Positions 6,082-10,971 of a stretch of DNA of 10,971 nucleotides are shown here, piece after piece (the first letter of the stretch is position 1; each line of letters begins with the position of its first letter). A program made the position numbers and the translations under genes. The stretch comes from an uncultured Sutterella sp. (lineage in GTDB: Bacteria; Pseudomonadota; Gammaproteobacteria; Burkholderiales; Burkholderiaceae_F): NCBI GenBank assembly GCA_900546995.1, contig URFF01000059.1:1-10971 (forward strand), written 5' to 3'. The notes below the pieces were generated by a model, which was not told the origin of the DNA, made no database searches, and saw nothing but the letters and a program-made list of their open reading frames with translations.

Positions 6082-6885
6082 ATGAAACGTCGGTCCTTAT
6101 TGACTTGGTGCTTGTGTGCAGTGGCTGCCGGCTCGCTTTTGGCCGGATGCGGATCTGACACGGTCGAAAAAGGCGTATTAAAGATCGGAGCTTCGCCTGT
6201 GCCGCATGCCGATATTTTGAAGGCTGCAGAACCGTTGTTGGCAAAAGAAGGCGTCAAACTCGAGATTATTGAGTTTACCGATTATGTGCAACCGAACATG
6301 GCGTTGGCAGATAAAGAGCTCGACGCCAATTTTTTCCAACATAAGCCGTATTTGGATAACTTCTGTCAGGAACGCAAGTTGAATTTGGTTTCGCTCGTTG
6401 CGGTTCACATTGAACCCATGGGCGTGTATTCCAAGAAGTTGAAGGATGTCACATCCTTTGCCGAAGGTGCTAAGGTCGCCATCCCGAACGATCCGACCAA
6501 CGGCGGTCGTGCGCTCAAAATTTTGGCTGACGCCGGCTTTTTCAAATTAAAGGATGGCGTGGGTGTGAATGGAACACCCGCCGATATCATCGATAATCCC
6601 AAGAAAGTACAAGTTGTCGAAATGGAAGCGGCGGTGTTGCCCCGTGCGCTTGAAGATGTGGATTATGCCGTGATTAACTCCAATTACGCTTTGGGGGTTA
6701 ATTTAAATCCGATGAAAGACGCTTTGTTTATGGAAGGCAAGGATTCGCCCTATGCGAACATTGTCGCTGTGCGAGCCAATGACAAACGCCCTGAATTGCA
6801 GAAATTGGTCAAGGCTTTGACTTCGCCTGAAGTTAAGAAATTCATTGATGAAAAGTATCAGGGTGCGGTTGTCACAGCATTCTGA
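6082..6885 (+). CDS. metQ: MetQ/NlpA-family methionine ABC transporter substrate-binding lipoprotein
   Basis: The 267-aa product is a periplasmic lipoprotein that captures methionine (possibly D-methionine or a related compound) for an ABC importer. A lipoprotein signal peptide covers residues 1-22: basic MKRR, a hydrophobic core, and lipobox LLAGC with lipidated C23. The mature part follows the NlpA pattern: KIGASPVPHADIL (32-44), the FTDYVQPNMAL segment, a DANFFQHKPYLD motif, IPNDPTNGGRAL, and an acidic EMEAAVLPRAL segment before a VINSNYAL motif. The length is normal. GAGAGGGG lies 8-10 bp before the ATG. No metN (ATPase) or metI (permease) gene adjoins it, so either the importer is encoded elsewhere or this is an additional binding protein. 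A terminator follows within 25 bp. No riboswitch was seen in its leader. Confidence 0.92.
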   Translation: MKRRSLLTWCLCAVAAGSLLAGCGSDTVEKGVLKIGASPVPHADILKAAEPLLAKEGVKLEIIEFTDYVQPNMALADKELDANFFQHKPYLDNFCQERKLNLVSLVAVHIEPMGVYSKKLKDVTSFAEGAKVAIPNDPTNGGRALKILADAGFFKLKDGVGVNGTPADIIDNPKKVQVVEMEAAVLPRALEDVDYAVINSNYALGVNLNPMKDALFMEGKDSPYANIVAVRANDKRPELQKLVKALTSPEVKKFIDEKYQGAVVTAF

Positions 6886-6909
6886 TTGCGCTAAACCTCC
6901 TATCAAAAC

Positions 6910-6933
6910 GGGCCGCATCAAAGCGGCCCTTTT
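6910..6933 (+). terminator. Bidirectional terminator between metQ and the aldo/keto reductase gene
   Basis: GGGCCGC (6910-6916) and GCGGCCC (6923-6929) enclose ATCAAA, followed by TTTT. On the minus strand the stem is followed by GTTTTGAT. Lying between two convergent genes, it can serve both. Confidence 0.85.
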
Positions 6934-6949
6934 GGTATCCAGTTGTTTA

Positions 6950-7798
6950 TCAAAAGCTCACATGATCAGGCTCAAGTCCCGAAAATGCGGTAAGCGGCAA
7001 AGAGTCCATCGTCTGAATATCTTCCTTAGTCAACTTAATATCAAAGCACTGCAGGTTCTCTTTCTGGTGTGAGGCATTCGTTGAGCGAATGACGGGAGTG
7101 ACACCATGCGAAAGACACCAACTGAGGATGACTTGAGAAACCGGACGATGGTATTTGGTGGCAATGGCCAATAACGGCTCACATCCTAAAAGTGTCCCGT
7201 GTCCTAAAGGCGACCAAGCCTGGACTGCGATCTTTTCTTTTCGGCAAAACGCCACTGTCGGTTTTTGCATGTAACCGGGGTGAAATTCAATTTGATTCAT
7301 CACGGGTTTAACGTTGGCGCGAGCCAAAAAACTCACTAAATGGTGCATCTGAAAATTGCAAACACCGATGGATTTCACAACGCCTTCATCATAGAGGCGC
7401 TCAAAGGCCCGCCAAGTGCCAACATTGATGCTTTGCCAAGCGAGAGGCTCACCTCGTGTACAGGGCCATTGGATGCTATAACAGTCTAGATAATCAAGAT
7501 CCAAGGTCTTTAAAGTGTTTTCAAAAGCCCTTAAGACGTCATCGTAAGCGCGATTAGATGTCCAGCATTTTCCAGTGACAAAAAGCTCTTTACGGGGTAC
7601 GCCACTTGCACGGATTGCCGCTGCCACGGATTCTTCATTTTCAAAGATTGCCGCTGTGTCAATCAAGCGATATCCCAACTGAAAAGCGCTTACCAATGCT
7701 TTCACCAGGCCATCGGAAGCCGGAAGCTGCCACGTGCCGATACCGATTGGCGGCATGAGACGACCGTTATTGAGTTTGACGCAACTGTTTGCTTTCAT
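6950..7798 (-). CDS. Aldo/keto reductase-family protein with altered catalytic tetrad
   Basis: The 282-aa product is a single-domain (beta/alpha)8 barrel of the aldo/keto reductase superfamily, close to the 2,5-diketo-gluconate reductase group, which uses NADPH to reduce carbonyls. Counting from the GTG at 7801, motifs are GIGTWQLP (20-27), LIDTAAIF (46-53), SIGVCNF (144-150), NQIEFHP (169-175), WSPLGHG (196-202) and a C-terminal cofactor segment VIRSTNASHQKEN (237-249). Of the catalytic tetrad, Asp48 and Lys78 are present. The tyrosine is Phe53 (codon TTT) and the histidine of the IHWP motif is Gln111 (codon CAA). Ordinary carbonyl reduction should therefore be impaired. I chose the ATG at 7798, because GGGGAAG lies at a proper 5-6 bp from it but only 2 bp from the GTG. 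TACAAT at 7830-7835 on this strand is a possible -10. Confidence 0.88.
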   Translation of the reverse strand: MKANSCVKLNNGRLMPPIGIGTWQLPASDGLVKALVSAFQLGYRLIDTAAIFENEESVAAAIRASGVPRKELFVTGKCWTSNRAYDDVLRAFENTLKTLDLDYLDCYSIQWPCTRGEPLAWQSINVGTWRAFERLYDEGVVKSIGVCNFQMHHLVSFLARANVKPVMNQIEFHPGYMQKPTVAFCRKEKIAVQAWSPLGHGTLLGCEPLLAIATKYHRPVSQVILSWCLSHGVTPVIRSTNASHQKENLQCFDIKLTKEDIQTMDSLPLTAFSGLEPDHVSF

Positions 7799-7896
7799 CA
7801 CTGCTTCCCCTGATAGACTTTTTATTTTTATTGTAGTTAGAATTTTTTCGGCAACTTTTGTCCAAAACTAAAAGTTCATCGAAAAAGTCGATATTT

Positions 7897-7902
7897 TATA
7901 AT
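7897..7902 (+). promoter_or_regulatory. Perfect -10 hexamer, candidate promoter of the membrane-anchored protein gene
   Basis: TATAAT stands in an AT-rich stretch 27 bp before the ATG at 7930. No good -35 is visible at 16-18 bp (GTTCAT or TTCATC near 7874-7880). If used, transcription would start near 7909, ruling out the TTG at 7858 and ATG at 7903 as starts. Confidence 0.35.
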
Positions 7903-7929
7903 ATGTGCTCGTTTGACGAGGCGATGGGT

Positions 7930-8847
7930 ATGGCTCAAGAGTTCGATTATTTTCTGATTTTGTCCGCACTGGCGTTCTTAGCCGTGATCCTTCTGATCAT
8001 CCGGATGGTCAAGGGGACTTCTTCAAATAAAACCAATATGCGAAAAACCGAAGGCCCTCAAACGTCGTCTCGAAAAGAACGTATCCGCTCTGCGCAACCC
8101 AAAAATTTTGAAATTCCCAAACCTCATTTTGAACCGCCAGTTAAAAAGCCTCGAATGTCTCGAATTGAGTTTTATGATCAAGACGGAAAAATTTTTGCGG
8201 TTTTACGTCGCTCCGATTTAACCGCTCAGCCTTGGGGCAGGGGAGAGGACTTTTCTGCTGAGCTCAATCAATTCGCCGATCAGTATCTGCCGCTTGGTGA
8301 TAACGAGGCTTTGCTTTTGCATATCGTTAACCCGAAACTCAATGGCACATTAACCGCCAAAGCCTTTGACGAAGAAAACAACCTCTGGAAGGAGACGTTT
8401 AATAATGTACCTTCCGTTGAAGCGTTCCCATGTCAAAAGCAAAGCGAAATTTTTTCTATGTGGTTAAAAGGTCAGTTGACAGAGGATTGCTCATCACGAT
8501 TTTTCGCTTTGCCAGAGGCGGCACAAGCGGCGGTCATGCTATCTCAAGTCAATGACAAAGAGACAGGCGCGGATTTTGATGAATCCACTCAATTAAAACT
8601 CAGACAGTATCAAGCTTATAAATTGCTTGAAGAAATTGTTAAGCAAAATGATTTTTATCAAATATCTGCCTTATGGAATCGTTACTTTGATCTGAAATCA
8701 ATGACGCCGAATGACATTGTTCTCGTTAACCCTAACGTCGAAAGGCTCGTCAATTCACAATCTTTTGCTTTAACGCAAAAGTTGCCGATTTTTTATATTC
8801 GGGACACAAAAGGTTGTGGCAAATGGCATAAGGCCCTGAATTTTTAG
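7930..8847 (+). CDS. Unrecognised protein with N-terminal membrane anchor
   Basis: I do not recognise this 305-aa protein. A strongly hydrophobic segment at about residues 8-24 (FLILSALAFLAVILLII), followed by RMVKG, suggests a single N-terminal membrane anchor with the bulk in the cytoplasm. A basic, Ser/Pro-rich linker (about 30-75) follows, then a globular mixed domain to the C-terminus. This layout resembles ZipA-type anchors, but no FtsZ-binding domain can be claimed. The frame extends upstream to a TTG at 7858 and an ATG at 7903. I prefer the ATG at 7930, since GAGG lies 8 bp before it and TATAAT at 7897-7902 sits upstream; the ATG at 7924 is also possible. The gene is richer in A+T than its neighbours. 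It is transcribed divergently from the reductase and seems to be monocistronic. Confidence 0.65.
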   Translation: MAQEFDYFLILSALAFLAVILLIIRMVKGTSSNKTNMRKTEGPQTSSRKERIRSAQPKNFEIPKPHFEPPVKKPRMSRIEFYDQDGKIFAVLRRSDLTAQPWGRGEDFSAELNQFADQYLPLGDNEALLLHIVNPKLNGTLTAKAFDEENNLWKETFNNVPSVEAFPCQKQSEIFSMWLKGQLTEDCSSRFFALPEAAQAAVMLSQVNDKETGADFDESTQLKLRQYQAYKLLEEIVKQNDFYQISALWNRYFDLKSMTPNDIVLVNPNVERLVNSQSFALTQKLPIFYIRDTKGCGKWHKALNF

Positions 8848-9084
8848 GGTAAATCAAACTTTCAAACAGATCTTTACAAATCTTAAGGGTTTACATTTCA
8901 ATTTATATCAGGGTAATCCCTTATTCTCCAATTGTTTTCCCTAATACTACATTAGAAGCATGAGTCCGAAACAATTTGTAACGGCTCATACATAAACGTG
9001 CTTGTCAGTGGCGTTTCTGTGTTGTTCATGGCGCTCAAACGACCTCAAAGCATATAAGAAAAGTAATTTGGAAAGGAGAATGCA
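8848..9084 (+). other. Intergenic leader upstream of the symporter gene
   Basis: This 237-bp, A+T-rich stretch has no credible gene. It holds a small AGGGTAATCCCT dyad (8910-8921) and TATAAG at 9053-9058, but no -35/-10 pair I would defend. The symporter ribosome binding site is at 9074-9078. Confidence 0.5.
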
Positions 9085-10338
9085 ATGGCGAAAAATAAAT
9101 CCATGATGGGTTTGCCTATGCAAATTCTAGCCGGTTTGGTACTCGGTGTGGTCGTTGGGGCTATGGTGAGCTCCGATATTGCCGTCACGTATTTGAAACC
9201 GCTTGGTGACTTGTTCATCCGTTTGATCCGTATGGTTGTGGTGCCCTTGGTGTTTGCCACCTTGGTTGCCGGTGCCGCCGGTATTTCGGACGTTTCCAAG
9301 TTAGGTCGTGTCGCAGTGAAGACGTTGGTCATTTTTATGCTCACGTCCGCTATTTCTGTGATCTTCGGCTTGGTGATCGCTAACTTGATTGACCCGGGCG
9401 TCGGTTTGACGTTGTCTACCGAAGGCTTGAAGGCCGCTCAAGTGAAGGCTCCGAGCTTTATCCAAACGTTGCTTGACATCGTCCCGATCAACCCGATGGA
9501 AGCCTTCGCTAAGGGCTCCATCCTTCAGATCATCTTCTTTGCCATCATGTTCGGCATCTGCTTGAACGCCATGGGTGAAAAAGGCAAGGCTATGCTTGAC
9601 TTCTTCTCCGTGATGGGCGATATCATGATCCGCATGACCAACATCGTGATGCGTTATGCTCCGATCGGTGTGTTCGGTTTGATCGCGGCTGTCGTGTCTC
9701 AACAAGGTTTGTCGGTTTTGCTACCGCTTGCCAAGTTGATCCTCTCGTCCTTCATCGCTACGAGCTTGTTGATCATTGTGATCTATTGCCCGTGGGTTAA
9801 GTTCGGTATTCGTATTCCGCTCTCCACGTACTTCAAGGGTATCTTCGAACCGTGGTTGATCGCCTTTACGACCTGCTCGTCTGCCGCCGCTATGGCTTCC
9901 AACATGATTGCTTCCCGTAAGTTGGGTGCAACGAACGCCATTGCTAGTTTCGCAGTCCCGTTGGGCAACACGATTAACATGAACGGTACGGCTGTTTACA
10001 TGGGCGTTTGCGCAGTGTTCGCAGCTCAAGTTTACGGTATTGACCTCACGTTCTCGGACCAAATCATTGTTGTGTTGACCGGTGTGTTGGCCGCTATCGG
10101 TACGGCTGGTGTTCCTGGCGCTGGTTTGATCATGTCGACGTTGGTCTTCACGCAAATCGGTATTCCGCTTGAAGTGATCGCTTTGATCGCTGGTGTAGAC
10201 CGTATCCTTGATATGATCCGTACGTCTATCAACGTCGTTGGTGACTCCACCACCGCTTTGATGGTCTCCCGTATGGAAGGTGAACTCGGTTCTGAACCGT
10301 TTGATGACGGCGAAGAAGCCGCGATCCGCAATAACTAA
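9085..10338 (+). CDS. Dicarboxylate/amino acid:cation symporter (DAACS family), likely glutamate/aspartate
   Basis: This 417-aa inner-membrane protein belongs to the sodium-coupled GltPh/GltP/DctA family. A serine-rich HP1 loop (TCSSAAAMASNM, 263-274), the TM7 motif NMNGT (298-302), HP2 tip VPGAG (343-347) and TM8 segment ILDMIRTSINVVGD (374-387) are in order. By alignment with GltPh, D376 matches the amino-group ligand D394, R379 the side-chain carboxylate ligand R397, and D387 the sodium ligand D405. The pattern therefore favours an acidic amino acid over a plain dicarboxylate. The TM7 motif has Asn300 where GltPh has Asp (NMDGT). AGGAG lies 6 bp before the ATG. Codons are strongly biased (mostly TTG for Leu, many GGT, GCT and CGT), which suggests high expression. 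A strong terminator follows. Confidence 0.93.
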   Translation: MAKNKSMMGLPMQILAGLVLGVVVGAMVSSDIAVTYLKPLGDLFIRLIRMVVVPLVFATLVAGAAGISDVSKLGRVAVKTLVIFMLTSAISVIFGLVIANLIDPGVGLTLSTEGLKAAQVKAPSFIQTLLDIVPINPMEAFAKGSILQIIFFAIMFGICLNAMGEKGKAMLDFFSVMGDIMIRMTNIVMRYAPIGVFGLIAAVVSQQGLSVLLPLAKLILSSFIATSLLIIVIYCPWVKFGIRIPLSTYFKGIFEPWLIAFTTCSSAAAMASNMIASRKLGATNAIASFAVPLGNTINMNGTAVYMGVCAVFAAQVYGIDLTFSDQIIVVLTGVLAAIGTAGVPGAGLIMSTLVFTQIGIPLEVIALIAGVDRILDMIRTSINVVGDSTTALMVSRMEGELGSEPFDDGEEAAIRNN

Positions 10339-10380
10339 TATAATCAATGCATTAGATTAGTTAAAATCTTCTAAAACAGA

Positions 10381-10410
10381 AAAGGGCGCTAATGAGTGGC
10401 GCCCTTTTTT
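10381..10410 (+). terminator. Rho-independent terminator of the symporter gene
   Basis: GGGCGC (10384-10389) and GCGCCC (10399-10404) form the stem. The preceding AAA can pair with the first Ts, and six Ts (10405-10410) follow. It lies 45 bp after the stop codon. Confidence 0.92.
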
Positions 10411-10552
10411 GTTTCTACCTAATTTCCATCTTTAGTGACAACTTCCAAAGGGTGCCACTACATTACCGAATGAAACCACATCGATCATATGAACAATAAA
10501 AAGACGCTAGCAATCAACTTGTCGAAGTGATTATGCAAAATTTGATAGGGCT

Positions 10553-10566
10553 TTGATTTTTGTCAA
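10553..10566 (+). promoter_or_regulatory. FNR/CRP-type box upstream of the secreted protein gene
   Basis: TTGAT-TTTT-GTCAA matches the FNR consensus TTGATNNNNATCAA at 9 of 10 positions. Its centre is 75 bp before the ATG at 10635. A weak -10 (GATTAT, 10595-10600) would place the box near -47, close to but not exactly the usual -41.5 activator spacing. Confidence 0.4.
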
Positions 10567-10634
10567 CTCCAAAAATTAGGGGAGGGGGTAGAGAGATTAT
10601 TCCTTATTCATAACTGATTTGAGGTAAAGAAATA

Positions 10635-10919
10635 ATGCCTATACGTTTTTCTCGAACCACACTCTCCACGGCGGTTTTAGTCGCATTTGGTACTATCAAC
10701 GCAGCTTCGGCAGACCCTATTCACTATGTTGATTGGAAGGGATACTCAATTCCAGATATTCAAAATGAATATAGCATTTCGGGTGAAGAAGCTAACCAAG
10801 GGAGTTGGTTTTCTGTTTTACATGCAACAGACGATGCCACAGGAACATTTAACGACTTTGACATGACGGTTAAAGCCGTTGGTTCCAACTCAAATAAACA
10901 GTTCATGGCCGTAGATTGA
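10635..10919 (+). CDS. Short secreted protein, possible truncated surface protein
   Basis: A 94-aa frame starts at an ATG with GAGGT 9 bp upstream. Residues 1-26 form a typical signal peptide: basic MPIRFSR, a hydrophobic core TAVLVAFGTI, and a cleavage site after AASA. The mature 68 residues are polar, rich in Asn, Ser, Asp and aromatics, and end in a DFDMTVKAVGSNSN segment. That style resembles the beginning of autotransporter or beta-helix passenger domains. No C-terminal translocator is present, and the frame ends in TGA at 10917-10919. All three forward frames close within a few codons of that point, so no simple frameshift rescues a longer protein within the window. It could be a genuine small exported protein or the remnant of a larger surface protein. 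I assign no function. Confidence 0.55.
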   Translation: MPIRFSRTTLSTAVLVAFGTINAASADPIHYVDWKGYSIPDIQNEYSISGEEANQGSWFSVLHATDDATGTFNDFDMTVKAVGSNSNKQFMAVD

Positions 10920-10971
10920 AATAAGGTCATAGGTTCGAAATATTGATCCTCAATTCTCTAAAATCAACCTA

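Noticed and set aside
8834..8850. CCCTGAA/TTTAGGG stem at the end of the membrane-anchored protein gene as a terminator
   Set aside because: It is short, includes a G-T pair and is not followed by a T-run.
9301..10347. Long open frames on the minus strand opposite the symporter gene (up to 208 codons)
   Set aside because: Their products are dominated by Asp, His, Arg, Gln and Asn, which is what antisense of a hydrophobic, codon-biased membrane gene gives. They have no ribosome binding sites and show no motifs.
1..10971. tRNA, rRNA or CRISPR array
   Set aside because: No cloverleaf-like motifs with conserved T-arm sequence, no rRNA stretches and no regularly spaced repeats were seen by eye on either strand.

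Overview
The window looks like a stretch of chromosome from an anaerobic or microaerophilic Gram-negative bacterium of roughly 50% G+C. A gut member of the Burkholderiales (family Sutterellaceae or similar) is my best guess. The evidence is a 217-aa stand-alone RibB behind an FMN riboswitch, an NlpA/MetQ lipoprotein, a DAACS carboxylate transporter and an [FeFe] hydrogenase together. The taxonomy is inference, because no rRNA or marker gene is present.

Positions 1-940: the 3' part of a threonine-synthase-like PLP enzyme, then a hairpin. Positions 940-4932: a two-gene redox operon. Its first gene fuses a NuoF-type 4Fe-4S segment to a GltD-like flavoprotein. Its second gene is a multi-cluster [FeFe] hydrogenase (HydA) with all three H-cluster motifs. 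This pairing resembles what has been called the glutamate-synthase-linked (group A2) hydrogenases. The hydA reading frame is broken by a 78-bp insertion that carries one in-frame TAA. The insertion consists of a 21-bp inverted copy and a 57-bp direct copy of the adjacent sequence, which is the pattern expected from a two-step template switch at short inverted homologies. It is either a real inactivating mutation or a sequencing/assembly chimera.

Positions 4906-5908: a candidate promoter overlapping the hydA stop codon, a clear FMN riboswitch (RFN element), a leader whose pairings could hide the ribosome binding site, then ribB and a terminator. This is a self-contained riboflavin-feedback unit. 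Positions 5910-6044 on the minus strand hold a small coding-like frame, possibly the 3' remnant of a lost gene. Positions 6082-6933: a lone metQ lipoprotein gene without metN or metI beside it, and a bidirectional terminator shared with the convergent aldo/keto reductase gene. The reductase has replacements at two of its four catalytic positions.

Positions 7858-8847: an unrecognised protein with an N-terminal membrane anchor. Positions 9085-10410: a glutamate/aspartate-type sodium symporter with strongly biased codons and a strong terminator. Positions 10553-10919: an FNR-like box upstream of a short secreted protein that may be a truncated surface protein. No tRNA, rRNA, CRISPR array or insertion sequence was seen.
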